Below, piece by piece: positions 11,185-22,745 of a stretch of 64,000 nucleotides of DNA; position 1 is the stretch's first letter; each line of letters begins with the position of its first letter. The DNA lies in the NCBI RefSeq assembly GCF_002575655.3, contig NC_053037.3:449717793-449781792 (forward strand). Reading direction: 5' to 3'. The notes under the pieces are model-generated. The model did not search any database. It was not told the origin of the DNA and saw only the letters and a program-made list of their open reading frames with translations. The stretch is from Aegilops tauschii subsp. strangulata. Its lineage: Eukaryota; Streptophyta; Magnoliopsida; Poales; Poaceae. Made by a program: the position numbers and the translations under genes.

Positions 11185-11640
11185 GATGCCAAGGATGCAA
11201 ACATGGCGAGCTACCGCTTCCTCGGCTAGCAAATCAGTGGATACTTCGACGGGTGCGAGTTCCTTCACGTGCCACGGGCCGACAACGAGCAAGCAGATGC
11301 CCTGGCACGGATTGGCTCCACCCGGCAAGCCATACCAGCCGGCGTCTCCCTTCAGCGCCTCCTCAAGACGGCTATCAAGCCTTCGCCGGATCAGAGTCTA
11401 TCTTCGTGCCGGCCACCCACGGAGCAGTCGGATCCAACTCGGGGGCTGCAGCAGTCGGCCCGGGGACTTCGGCAGGCGGCTCGGGGACTGCAGCAGTCAC
11501 ACCCGGCCTGGGGACTTCAGAACCCGGCCCAGGGGCTGCAGCAGCCGGCCCGGGGACTTCAACGACGCAGCAAGCGGCAGCCGACTCCAACCCGCCGCCT
11601 CCCAACTCAATCGCCTTAGTACCAGTGGCCGTGATGACAA
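11185..11640 (+). other. Linker between RNase H and integrase with coding minisatellite
   Basis: Between about 11437 and 11580 the sequence repeats short GC-rich units (variants of GGCCCGGGGACTTC and GGGGCTGCAGCAG). In frame they give a Gly/Ala/Pro/Thr linker (patterns such as AAVGPGTS and AAAAGPGTS). Such low-complexity linkers are not part of the enzymes on either side. Confidence 0.6.
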
Positions 11641-12921
11641 TGGACGAAGTCGGAGCACCATCATGGGCGCAGCCCATCCTCAATTTCCTGGTGAGCGGAG
11701 AGCTACCAGCCGATGAGATCTTGTTCCGGCAAGTGCAACGCCGGGCTGGAGCATACACAATAGTAAACAGAGAACATGTTAGGCGCAGCATCACTACTGT
11801 GTTCCAGCGCTGCGTAGAGCCAGAGAAGGGCAAAGCAATCCTAAGAGACATCCACCAAGGCGAGTGCGGCCACCATGCGGCCTCCAGATCCCTTGTCACC
11901 AAAGCCTTCCGCCACGGTTTCTTCTGGCCGACTGCTTTGGAGGACGCCAAGGATTTGGTCAAGAAGTGCAAGGGGTGCCAGAAAGTCAGCTCCAAGCAAC
12001 ATCTGCCGGCTTCCGCACTCAAGACCATCCCCCTTACTTGGCCTTTTTCCGTGTGGGGGCTGTACATGGTGGGCCCATTCAAAACAGCACGTGGCGGCAT
12101 GACCCATCTGCTCGTTGCCGTGGACAAATTCACCAAGTGGACTGAAGCGAAGCCATCAAGAAGTTTAATGGTCTGACTACTATGACCTTCATCGCAGATA
12201 TCACCGTCCGGTACGGTGTACCAAAGAACATCATCACCGACAATGGCACAAAATTTGCCAAAGGTGCCTTGGCCCGCTTTTGCGCGACGCAGGGCATCCG
12301 ACTGGACTTAGCGTCCGTTGCTCATCCGCAGTCAAACGGCCTCATCCTGTCTGGCATCAAGCCCCGACTAGTCGAGCCGCTGGAGCACTCGGCCGGCAGC
12401 TGGATCGAAGAGTTGCCGACCGTCCTCTGGAGCCTCCGCACCACGCCAAACAAAGCAACCAGCTTCACTCCCTTCTTCCTCGTGTACGGGGCCGAGGCCA
12501 TCATCCCAACTGACATAAAGTTTGACTCACCTCACGTCGCCATGTACACGGAGGCGGAGGCGAAGGAAGCACGAGAAGACGGTGTCGATCTGCTGGAAGA
12601 GGGCTGGCTGTTGGCACTCAGCCGGTCCGCCATCTACCAGCAGAGCTTGCGCCGCTACCATAGTCGGAAGGTCAAGCCAAGATCCTTCCAAGAGGGGGAC
12701 CTTGTGCTCCGGCTGATCTAGCGAACAGCCGGCCAGCACAAGCTCTCGGCCCCTTGGGAACGCCCCTTCATCATCAGCAAGGCCTTGGGCAACGACTCGT
12801 ACTACCTGATCGATGCACAGAAGCCGAGGGCATGCAAGAGGGACGATTCCGGCAAGGAAACAGAGCGCCCATGGAACGCAAATCTCCTCCGAAGATTTTA
12901 CAGTTGAAGCAGTATGTACCA
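11641..12921 (+). pseudogene. integrase of element A, catalytic residues lost
   Basis: The zinc region (GECGHHAASRS ... CKGCQK, about 11860-11985) is intact. The core starts WPFSVWGLYMVGPF: the first catalytic Asp is replaced by Tyr (TAC, 12063-12065). A stop at 12174-12176 precedes ITDNGTKF, which holds the second Asp (about 12238). The block that should carry the catalytic Glu is missing: HPQSNG at about 12322-12339 runs straight into LILSGIK. A further TAG (12719-12721) cuts the C-terminal domain, which continues in frame to about 12906. The enzyme cannot be active. Confidence 0.82.
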
Positions 12922-13636
12922 CGCTACCTTTTGTATTAAGCGCAAAGACATCGGGACCCTCGAGGAGCACTCGGGGGCTACCGTTTTTATCTATATGATA
13001 AGTTTTATGCCTGTGAATGTGTTATTTCATTCCTTCTCCCGGCACCGGTTTCGAACAGTCGGCCCGGGGGCTTGCCGCCTTGCCCTATGTTGATGCCACC
13101 TGCAGTCGGACAAGTAGTGTGCCGACATCTAAGCCCGCTCTTGCCTTAAGTCGCAGCTCACAGAGCGACTATCTGGCTGGCAAGAGCTAAAGGCAGGAAA
13201 TGGTGTCCACACAAAAAATGGCTAAGGAAAAAAGCATCTACATAGGCCAAGCCGGCTCCTCACCTCACCGTCCGGCTGCTGAGCAGCCGGCCGGTCGGCT
13301 TCTCACTTAACTTGCTACGTTCTAAGCGGCCACAGTACTTCTCTCCCCAAAATGGCCAAGCACCTGACCCAGCCACAGACCGCAGAGCGGCTGCCTGGCT
13401 GGCAAGGCGGCAGGCAAGGGAAGATGGCAAAGGAAAAAGCCAAAAGAGCATAAACGCAAGACAAGTCAGAACCCGGCAAAGCATAACTTGTGCGAATAAA
13501 GTTAATTCACATAAGCAAAAGGCCCTCGGCCAACATTCAACTGAGTTTGAATACACCCCCAGCGGGTGGAATTTCGTAAATCTAACATATTTGTCCAAAA
13601 GATTACAAGAACAGGAAAGAAAGATAAGTTGGCCAC
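12922..13636 (+). other. Non-coding gap between sense pol and antisense gene of A
   Basis: About 0.7 kb with no supported gene. It separates the 3' end of the plus-strand pol from the 3' end of the minus-strand gene, so the two transcripts converge here. Polyadenylation signals for either direction may lie inside; none is distinctive enough to call. Confidence 0.5.
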
Positions 13637-16600
13637 CTAGGCCAGAGGAGCAGTATGCGGGTCCGGCAGGTTGGTGGAGGCAGCGGCGCCGGTTGGTGGA
13701 GCGGTCGACTGGTGAGTCTCAGCCTGGTCAGTAGCAGTCGACGCAGGCACACGCGGCTCATTGCTCGAGGCTCGATTGGGCTGGGGCTGGCCTCGCGCTC
13801 CGCTCTCCGGCGCGTCGTCTTCGCTAGCCTCGCCCTCTTCGTCCTCACCCTCATCACTGGAGGCGATCTCCTCCACGGAATCCTCCCCATACTCCGGATT
13901 CAGCCCGAACCAGTTGGGTGGCACCTCAGCGCCCTCCTCGTTCAGCTCGGTGGTGAACTTGATGGTGTCAGCGTAGTTGGTGATCGCTGCCGCGCGTTGG
14001 GTAAGGTCGCGGCTCGCTGCCGCCAACTCCGGTGCGGCCTCCTGCCGGAAGGTGGCCAGCTGGGCCAAGTCCAGGCCTGGATACCTCGCCTTGACGAACA
14101 CACGGGCCCTCCGAGTGCCGGCAGGAGCCGCGAAGCCCTTCCAAGCCTCGAAGCGGCCGACTGCTACCTCCAGCCACTCGGCAGTGCGGCTGGGGGTGCG
14201 TGGGATCTATGCATCCGGCCAAAGTGCGGTCAGCACCTGGGCCCCGACACATTGAAGGCGGCGAAGCATCCGATGAGTCGGCCGAAGGCGAGCATGGATG
14301 GCGAGGAGCTGCTCACTGAGGGTCCGGGGCGCGTTGGGCGCGATTTCTGCACCAGCCCGTCTTCGCTCGTCGCGGCGAGCCTCGATGGCCTGGCTGGCGG
14401 CAACGGCGTGACTAGGGAAGAAGTCTGCGCAAGAGGAAAAAAGAAGTCTGAAGCTAGAAGCCGGCTCATATATCAGTCGGCGGCTAAAAGAAAGGAAAAA
14501 TAACTCACCATCGATCATATCTTTGATCTCGCCATAGCCGTCGTTCAGCGCCTTCTCCTTCTCGGCCCAGCCCGAGCTCTCAGTCTCGAACTCGGCCTGG
14601 AGGTTGGCCTCGCTGTCATTCACCTTCTGGAGCTCCGCCTTGTGCCGATCTGCCTGGTCCTCCAGCTCCATGACCAAGCGGTCGCGCTCCTGGCCCACCT
14701 TGCTGCACTACTCCTCCTTGGTGCGCAGCTCGGTCTGGACCTCGCCTAGGCGCTGCTACAGTGCGGCGGCTGCTCCTGCAGAAGACAAGAAAGAGAAGAC
14801 AATCAACAATCAACAAAGAAGAAAAGTGGTTTCCGAGAGATCCGGCCCGACTGCTCAGCAGGCGGCCCAATTCTCGGGGGCTACACCCAGCGGGTGCGCT
14901 GACGCGCCCCTGCGAGAGAGAAGATGGAGTGCTTACTCCGGCTCCCGGCCAAATCAGTGGTCCGCTTGGCCAGCTCCCGGACATGGGAGTTGAAGGCGGC
15001 CGCACGGATGTTGTGGTAATCCTGCAACGAAGACAGCAGAAGAGAAAGTAAGTTAGTACTCGGAACTTACCTTGAAGTTCCGAGCCGCCTGCTCAGCAGC
15101 CAGCCCGTAACTCGGGGGCTACAGCCAGTGGGTGCGCTGGCGCGCCCGCACGGAAGATTACAAGAATCAAAAACAAAAAACAACAAGCATACCCGGACGG
15201 CCGACCGCGTCGCCAAGAACACCTGCGTGTACTGCTGAAGGGCGGTGCCTTGGGCCTGGAACGGAGCCTGGACGTCCTGCACGGTCGTGTTCAGAACACT
15301 CGTCCCGCCCCCAGGCGTCCACTCCGGTGGGGCGGCACTGGTGGCCTTGGCTTCTGGGGCCAATGAACTTGCCGCCCCGACCTCCCACGGCCGTGGTGTT
15401 GTGGCCGCCTTCGCCGCACGACGGCACACCAGAGTGCGGACCGCGGGAGTCGAGCCTACCACCAACTCGCAACCGACTGGTGACACTTGCGGCGCATTAG
15501 GCCGACTGGTCTGGGCGTCGGCAGTCGGCATGGGCGGGGGCACTTCCGCACCCAAGATGACGGGTTCGCCCCCTCCCCTCTCCAGGACCGGCTGGTCATC
15601 GCCGGCTCCTCCAGTCGGCGCCTGACTCTCCGGCGCCGGTGGCACGGCACGCAGCGGGACGATGAGCTATGGAGCCCGGCCGCCGACTCCGCCTCCTGCG
15701 CCTTGGCAACTGCGTCCGCCTGCTCCTTGGCCGCGGCGTCAGCCTGGGCCTTAGCTGCCGCAGCGGCTTCCGCCTGTGCCGCCTTGGCCGCCTCCGCATC
15801 CTCCTGCTCCTCGCGCGCCTCCTGTGCGTTCTGCTCCGTCGCCTCCTGGAGGTCGGCGCGCGGGTCCACACGGCGGGGCTCTGCGGAGCCGTCCGCCGCC
15901 CGAATCACTGAGGTAGGCGGGGCCTGTGAGAGAGAGGGTGGTGCCCTATGAAGGCACGGTGACGAGAAGCCGGTAAGAAGACTAGAAGAAAGAAGAAAAG
16001 CAAATGCAAAAGCAACAACCAAAGAATCAAAGTACTCACCCGGACGCCAACGGGAGCCGCTTCGGGGCCCTCCGAAATTGAGCCGCCTTCGCGGCGGCCG
16101 TATTCTTGGCCTTCTTCGGCCGGCTGCCGAACAACAAGGCATCGGCCCGGTGCTTCGGTGTGCCGCTTGGTGCAGTCGGCGCGGCTGCAGAGCTCGCGCC
16201 CGCCTTGTCGGCACCATGAGTGTGGTGCGGTTCCTTCTCCTCCTCATCATCATCCGACCAGTCCTCAAGGCCACCTCCCGAGGAGCCGCCTGCTCCACCT
16301 CCGCCACCCTTGGCGTCGTCCTCTTCCATGGCAGCCGCCCCAAGTCGGGGTCGTCCACGTCGCTTCTCGACTAGTCTGGCATGTACTGATGACCTGGCTC
16401 CAGAGCGTCGGTGGCCGACTGGGTCGAGAAGACCTACACCATGGCCGAATGATCAGGCGGCAAAGAAGAACCCGGGCGAACGAAGAGAAAAAAGAATCAA
16501 GGACTCACCGCAGGCGGCGGGTGCGCGGGGCTGTACGGCTGCTTGTCGAACTGAAACTCCTTCTCTGATAACTTCCAGTTGGAGAAGTAGTTGACCAGCC

Positions 16601-17396
16601 GGACCACCTCCACGTCCGGCAGCTCCTTGGTGCTCAACCAGCATGGGTCCCGATGCCCGCTCATGCGGCTGATGATGTGGGGTCGGGCTTGGAGGGGGAG
16701 CACTCGGCGCGCCATGTAGGTGGCAAGCAGATCCGAGCCCCTGAGGCCCTCCGACTCGATCATCACCTGAAGTCGGGCGAGAGCGGTGGAGGAGGCGGCC
16801 GACAGGGTGCCCGACCGAAATTGCCAGTTGGTGCGCGGCTCAACAGGCGGGCCGGCTACATAAGCCGGCAGGTTGATGTAGTGCATCGTCGGATGGATGT
16901 TCTTGGCATAGAAGTAGGACTTCTGCCACAGCTTGGCCGACTGCAGCAGGGAGATGGACGAGAAGCGGTTCCCGTCACCCGGATGCCGCACCGCCACGCA
17001 GGCTCCACACTGTGCAACCGTGCCCTTGGCGGCGGTGCCAAGCTTGAGGTAGAAGCACTCCCCCCGAGCTCGAGAGTGGGGAGAGTACTGAGGTAGCCTT
17101 CGAAGAGGGTGACGAAGGCGACCAGCAGCAGCACCGTGTTTGGCGTGAGGTGGTGCGGCTGGACTCGATAGAAGGTGAGGAAGGAGTGGAAGAAACCGCT
17201 CGCCGGGAGGCTGAAGCCGCGAAGGAAATGGGACCAGAAGACGACGCGTTCGTCGTCCTCCGGCACCGACGAAATTTCTGCCTCGGGGGGGAACACGCAC
17301 CTTCATGTGCGTCTCCCGGGGCAGCCGCCACTTCTGGTGAAGAAAAGAGAGATGGTCTTCATGGACGTTGGAGCCATCCCAGTAGCCGGCCACCAT
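13637..17396 (-). pseudogene. Antisense accessory gene of element A (six exons, degenerate)
   Basis: Minus strand, start ATG at 17394-17396. GT...AG introns divide it into exons 17396-16509, 16433-16040, 15923-15193, 15021-14937, 14775-14509 and 14424-13637; donors are GTGAGT, GTATGC, GTAAGC and the like, acceptors TAG or CAG. Exon 1 encodes a domain with HLTPNTVLLLVAFVTLFEGYL, resembling the grass 'putative gypsy-type transposon' domain (Pfam Transposase_28 as I remember it). Exon 2 is acidic (MEEDDAKGGGG, DWSDDDEEEKE); exon 3 is an Ala/Glu/Lys coiled coil; exon 5 is another coiled coil (ERDRLVMELEDQ); exon 6 ends in an acidic tail. At least three frameshifts and several stops (exons 2, 5 and 6) make it non-functional. 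Function is unknown. The exon map is my inference. Confidence 0.72.
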
Positions 17397-17602
17397 GGAC
17401 TTAGGTGCTCGATGGAGGCACGACGCGGCGGCGAACGGGCGAACCCGCGGTGGAACGAGAAAGCCGCGGTGGGAAGACGCCCGGCGTCAGTGGGCTGTGG
17501 CAGCGCTTCAGCAAGAGGAAGGGGCGCTGCGGCAGCGGAGAGGAGAAGAATAAGGCCAAGGGTGAGGTGGGCGCGCGTGCGTCTGCCGCCCCCTCCTCCC
17601 CC

Positions 17603-17610
17603 TACTTATA
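17603..17610 (-). promoter_or_regulatory. Candidate TATA box of the antisense gene in A
   Basis: On the minus strand the sequence reads TATAAGTA inside a GC-rich stretch, about 210 bases upstream of the antisense ATG. The spacing suits a core promoter with a 5' leader of about 180 bases. It lies outside the LTR, so the antisense gene may have its own promoter. Confidence 0.5.
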
Positions 17611-18084
17611 GCCCCAGGCGGCGGAGCCGAGGGGGCGAAACGTGGGGGCTCGTGGGATTAACTGCGCCCACTCCCCCCATGATCCCATGTTTACCGCGCC
17701 AATAAAGGCATGTATTAACTACCCCAGAAGCCCAAACGCCCGCCTCGGCCGCAGCGGATCCGCGTGCGTGCCGAGGCCGTGTAGTGGCGGGCCCCGGCCT
17801 GCGGCGACGTCCCGTCAAGCGGGTAGGCTGGCAGGACGGCCTGGCCTGCTGGCGCCACATGGCGGGCGGGCAACGGGCGGCAAGCCTAACGTCCGGCTGG
17901 CGTGCCACCTGGCCCCCACCGCGACGTTTCGAAATCACCAGGCGGACTGCCTGGTCACGGCCGGCGCCCAGCAGTCGGCACTTCAGAAGACGGATGAAGC
18001 AAGTCTACCAAACCACTAGGAGTAGGGAGCTGCTGAGGCTTCTCGCCTTTTCAGCCGCGGTGCCCCACCAGCTTCAGGGACAAC
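17611..18084. other. Gap between antisense gene promoter and 3' LTR of A
   Basis: GC-rich DNA with no supported gene. The bases before the LTR (CAGCTTCAGGGACAAC) should act as polypurine tract but are only weakly purine-rich. Confidence 0.4.
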
Positions 18085-19265
18085 TGTCGGAGTAAACGAC
18101 CACGGGTAGCCTCATCAGCCCCCCATGGTATTTCAAGACATCGGGGCCGGCTGCGCCCCTCAAGCATCAAAGACAAAGGACCGCCTTCTTGGGGCCGGCT
18201 TGTCCAAGCGGCCGGCTGCTAGAAGGCGGCGGAGCCCAGATGGCAGCCGCGAGGTGGGCCGACTCCTAGCAGGCGGCCTCCAGGGAGGCAGGCTCCTAGC
18301 AGGCGGCCCCTCGCTCCCTTGAAGTTAGTACCTCATCACGACGACGAGACGGGGCATGGCTACAGTGCGGCTTGCCACCCCCGAATCAAGGGCAGAACAT
18401 GGCTACAATGCAACGTACCGGGCGGACATCCCTTGCCTGGCGCAGCACTGTTGCCACGCAGCTCGTGACATCATCCATGGCAGAGGAAGCCATGCTCCCA
18501 CGACGGGCTATCTGTACGGCCCGCAGGCGGTGGGCCCTACCTGTCCGTGAGATGCCAGAAGGCGGCTGGCCCTGATCATTCGGCACGGGCGAGACCGACT
18601 CCTAGTAGGCTTCCCTCCCCCGCCCTTGGAGTCTGTGCGCCATTAACTAGATGAGACGGGGTGTGGCTGCAGTGATCGCCCGCCAGGCGGCGGGACTGTA
18701 GCCATGCTCTCCCCAACAAAGCCTCCGTCATCAGAGGCGAGGCTACAATGTACAGCAGCCGACAGGACCCGCAAGCGGCGGGCCCTACCTGCTGGCCTAG
18801 AGCCCGGCAGCCGGCGGGACCCACCAGGCGGTGGGCCCCAGCAGCCGGCGGAGAAGCCGGCGACCAGAGACACTGACGGCCGGGTCCTACACCCGGCCGG
18901 ATTACCATTGTACACGTAGGGGTAGGCCTATATAAACCCCCCAGGGCACCCATGCAAAGGGTTCAGACCTTAGAACACACACACACCACGTAGAGAGAGT
19001 GGAGTAGAGCTAGCCTTGTTCTTCTTCCTCTTCAAGCCAAACAGCTCAAGGAGCAAGCTTGTAGCCACCTTGTTGAGATAATGATCAGGCGGAGACCCCG
19101 TAGAGTAGGACTAGGAGTGTTATCTCCTAGGAGAGCCCCAAACCTGGGTAAGCTGCGTCAGCGTATGCGATTATGCCTCATCCCACTTCCAGGCACCGGC
19201 GACGTACTCTTGTCCCCCTCCATGATAAGCCACCCCCTGGCATATGTCGCTAGATATCCCCGACA
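18085..19265 (+). repeat. 3' LTR of element A (1181 bp)
   Basis: Complete, opening TGTCGG and closing CCGACA. It matches the 5' LTR remnant over about 1 kb. TATATAAA at 18929-18936 is intact here. The next five bases, TATTT, are the presumed target duplication, and the flanking DNA is an unrelated Athila-like leader. Confidence 0.9.
18929..18936 (+). promoter_or_regulatory. TATA box in 3' LTR of A
   Basis: TATATAAA followed by a C-rich stretch and the leader; the homologous site in the 5' LTR carries T-to-C at the third base (6150-6157). Confidence 0.65.
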
Positions 19266-19620
19266 TATTTGCTTTGCGGTCTATTTTATTTGCACTTTTT
19301 ATTCAGATCTATTAAATCAAAAATACAAAAATACTTCGATGCACTTTATTTTATTTGCGGTCTATTTATTCAATCTATTGCAACTTTCTCCCGTCCACGC
19401 ACCACTTGAGGCGCCGTACCCGAAAGGGATTAACAACCCCTTTAACGCGTCGGGTTGTGAGGTGTTGTTATTTGTGTGCAGGGGCTGTTTACGTTGTGTT
19501 GCTTGGTTCTCCTACTGGTTCGATAACCTTGGTTTCATATCTGAGGGAAATACCTACCGCCGCTGTGCTGCATCATCCCTTCCTTTTTGGGGAAATACTG
19601 ATGTAACTTCTAGCGACATC
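19266..19620 (+). repeat. Athila-like gypsy leader fragment
   Basis: The text from TATTTGC, through the stretch on a CGTACCCGAAAGGG core, to the C-rich CATCATCCCTTCC near 19570 is one I recognise from untranslated leaders of Triticeae Athila-type elements. It is the DNA into which element A inserted. It carries no gene; a chance frame of 193 codons spans it. Its left continuation is outside the window. Confidence 0.5.
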
Positions 19621-21439
19621 AACAACGTCTCTCAATTTTGGTGGAACTACACAAAATGGTGATCGGAGTTTCGAATATCTCCGTCATGCTCTGACAGTAA
19701 TCTCGTGCAACATTTTATTAGCCTTTGCAAGATGAGTTGTCACTGTCACCACAATGGCACTTTACTTTAGTGGAACTCCACAAAAGGATAAGCAAATTAT
19801 AGTTGCACCTTGCATGAGCAGGACAGCGAACCTTAATGTTGCTCAATTTAGTGCAACTACTAAAGAAGAACCTGCCAGCTCATGAGAGCAAGTACTTCTT
19901 GCTAGCTGCATGATGCAATCTTTGCTTCATTTCAGGTGAACTGTAGAAAAAGTCACATGAATTGAATCATCCGAGTGGAACTAGAGGTTGACCACATCGA
20001 GTCATGGTGGCGTAGGGCCCCTCTCCCAGTTATGGTTCCCATGACCGGGTATGGTCCTTTTTGGTTAATTTTGACTCTGCATCCAGCTAGTGATCTGGTG
20101 CTACTTCTTTGGTACTGCTATGAGAAAGCAATAATGATATTGTTTTTGCATCTTCATTTAATGCCACTAATAATTTGAGGCAATCTTTTGGCACTGCTAC
20201 TGCCACTGATAATATGAAGTAATAATACATTTAAAATAGAGCTACTGTCTTAGCTACCATTTCTTTTCCAATGTAGATAACTTCAGAAGACCTATCCAGC
20301 ATAATCAAGTCCATGTGCACTACATCAATCACATAGTTGCACTGGACTAGTTGAGTCCATCACGCCCACCGTTGAGGTGGCGCGGGCCCCCTCTCTAACT
20401 GGCGGGCGCCATAATTTTAGTTTAGCTGCACAAGAAAAGTGATTGAAATGAGTCGATGCTCCTCCTTCTACTGCCACACTGAGGTGTTAATGGATGTCAA
20501 CGAATCTCCTTCATGGAAAGATACGGGGACATGAAGAAAACTTGATCTCCCAAAGTCATCTCACACAGGTCAGTACTGTCCTTTTTCAACATGATTGTGC
20601 TTTGTCATATTGTGCTAACATTGTATTTTTTAAATGAAGCTATCTTTTCTCGTTTTGGAAATAAAGTTTGCTTCAACTAGTGCCACTATTATAGTAATCA
20701 TGCTCTTTCTTATCTGTGCAAACAGGAATACTCAACTACAGATGTTGTCATGGTCAAGAGCATTCGCCAAGTTCTTGGGTTGTATGGCACGGCTAGCCAA
20801 GATGGATTTAATCCCGAGATTCACTTTATCCAAAGGCTCTAATGGGTTTGTTCTGAATCTTGCAAGCTGGGAATCATTGAGATGTGTAGGCATCTTTGTT
20901 TTACTTATTATTTGAATCTTATTGGTTGGTTCTGAATCTTCCAAGCTGGGAAACATGGGATGATGATGCATAGGGCAACAACCATAACAAGCTATTCAAA
21001 CTTGGTAGTATTGTCTGAGTGAAAGTGCAACAAATGAGCTGATCGTGTGCGTCCTGAGAATAATAATTCTAATTGTTGTGCATGTTGATCCTATGGCACT
21101 GACAGGATGAGCCAATGCTTTGCTTGTTTTAAGAATAAATTTTAATTAAAGCTAATAAAATATTAAGTAAAGTGACCACTAACACTTGCGATTACACTAC
21201 CTATACAGACCCGCTCGTTAACCGACGTGTGGCCGGAATAGGTTTCTCAGCTTCCACGCTGGTTTAATGGAGGCGTTTGAATGCACCGAGAGTGCATGTT
21301 CTGCCGGGCATGCATCGGGCGAGGGAGGGGTAGTAACTGTCGTCCCATGTACACACTCAGTTTACTATTGAATGCAGTTCCCCAAGAGCTGAAAAATGAA
21401 CTGCTACCGCCGCCTACCCACTCGTTCACTTGAAGAGAC
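19621..21439. other. Unassigned low-copy-like DNA
   Basis: AT-rich to mixed sequence with no domain-bearing frame on either strand. Frames at 19975-20178 and 20634-20915 encode nothing recognisable. The composition suggests old non-coding DNA or gene-flanking sequence rather than an LTR element. The last 200 bases (21240-21439) become GC-richer and lead into the exonuclease pseudogene. Confidence 0.4.
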
Positions 21440-22112
21440 TCCAATGGCGATCCGAGGGGTGAGCCTGCTAGATATGGACTTACCAAGTTGAATGTGATGT
21501 ACACAAACGATCCGGACTCGGTGAAGCTCTGCCTCGCCAAGTTCAAGCAGTATCTACAGGAGGAGAAAGCACAAGGTCGCGGGACTAGGCCTTGTGCCCA
21601 TCCATTCATCTCCTAACAGGGACCAGCGGATCGCCGTCGCCCAGGTATGCGTGCGGGACGAGGTTCTCCTCTACCACTGTTGTAGGGCCATCTGAGGTTC
21701 TGGAGCATTCGCCCGTTTCATCGGCACCACCGACTGCACTTTCACTACGGTGGAGAGCACGAAGAACACGACTGTCCTTTATGATTCGGCCATCTGGTGC
21801 AACAAGCTTGTCGACATCTAGAAGCAATACAAGATCATTGGCAACGGGCAGGAGAAGGACTCCTTGGTTGACCTTGTCGCGACCATCATTGACCCCTGCT
21901 ATGCCAACATGAAAGAAGATGTCAATACCAAGAACCTGAACACGTGGGAGGTACCTCTGAATCTAGCCTACATAACCTACGCGGCCAAGGACGCATACGC
22001 ATGCTACGACATGTACAGGCGGATCTTGGACATGAGGGTGTGTCTGCTTCCTATAACCGACAAGTACACGGACAGCCGCAACGTCATGATCAAGCATGCC
22101 AGGAAGGTCTAG
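21440..22112 (+). pseudogene. 3'-5' exonuclease-like gene, broken copy
   Basis: The translation resembles the plant DEDD 3'-5' exonuclease family (the Werner-syndrome exonuclease-like group that is numerous in Triticeae). An N-terminal segment (YTNDPDSVKLCLAKFKQYLQ, from the ATG at 21497) is in one frame. After a shift near 21590-21615 the next frame gives QRIAVAQV, GTTDCTFTTVESTKN and then SLVDLVATIIDPCYANMK and YAAKDAYACYDMYRRI, the C-terminal exonuclease motif with Tyr and Asp. In-frame stops are TGA (21693-21695) and TAG (21819-21821). The region where the first DxE pair should lie is lost at the frameshift. A real gene product is excluded. Only this locus in the window looks like host coding sequence. 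Confidence 0.68.
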
Positions 22113-22439
22113 ATGATGTACTTTATCTGTTTAAGCACATTTATCATCTGGGTGTTTCATGCATTAGCCTATGTGTCGTAATCATCTGTTTTGTCCGAAA
22201 TATTTTGTCTAAGAACCCATTAACCTGTTTGCTTTTTTGAGTGGCTATTTGCTTATGTATGTAACTAGTTCACTGCGCTGCCATGGTTTGAATCTCCTTC
22301 CTCCCAACATATTCCCCTTCTTAGGTGGACCTAGTAGGTCTTGTACACATACATCTGGGACCAACCACCTATCCATTTGTATTTCTTTATTTTGTTCAAT
22401 CATTCGTCCTCTTCCTACAGCGGCCTCGCTGACCCATCC

Positions 22440-22745
22440 TAGCATATGGCCCTGGCCAGGCCATCCCTCTACTCCCACACATTCTCCGGCGGTGGCGGCT
22501 CCACTGGTCCACCCTGCACCCGAACAAGTCAACCCTCGTACTCCGCTCCGCCCGCGTCTTCCCCGGCTCCGGTTCGTTCTGGTCCGAGGTCTCGACGTCG
22601 CCCTCTGCCTTGGTGCTCTCGCCGCGGCGCCGCCGTCTGTCGTTCTCAACATGGTCAACAAAATGAGAGGAATTGGGAGACGATTGTTCATCGAGAGGCT
22701 GATAGTCCGGGCTCACCAGGTCCATGGCCTAGGTTTTGTTATTTG
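22440..22745 (+). repeat. Diverged direct duplication, copy 1
   Basis: It shares with 23780-24060 an ordered set of short matches: GGCCATCCCTC, CACCCTGCACCCGAAC or CACCCCGCACCCGAAC, GCGTCTTCCCC, GCCTTGGTGCT, and TGGTCAACA(A)A. A frame from ATG 22446 gives a Ser/Pro/Arg-rich protein with no known domain. Confidence 0.5.

Larger units (their letters stand above)
5463..19265 (+). mobile_element. Element A: Tat-lineage gypsy retrotransposon with antisense gene
   Basis: Two matching LTR sequences bound about 11.6 kb of internal DNA. The internal order is gag, protease, RT, RNase H, a second RNase H, integrase, then a long 3' region with a minus-strand gene. Integrase after RT marks Ty3-gypsy. The second (archaeal-type) RNase H and the antisense gene are traits described for the plant Tat lineage (Grande, Retand, Ogre relatives). 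The left end of the 5' LTR is displaced by the BARE/Angela insertion. The right end is CCGACA at 19265 followed by TATTT, the expected target duplication; its partner is outside the window. I do not assign a family name. Confidence 0.85.

Noticed and set aside
19081..19662. 193-codon plus-strand frame
   Set aside because: It spans the end of the LTR of A and the Athila-like leader, so it is a chance frame across an insertion junction.
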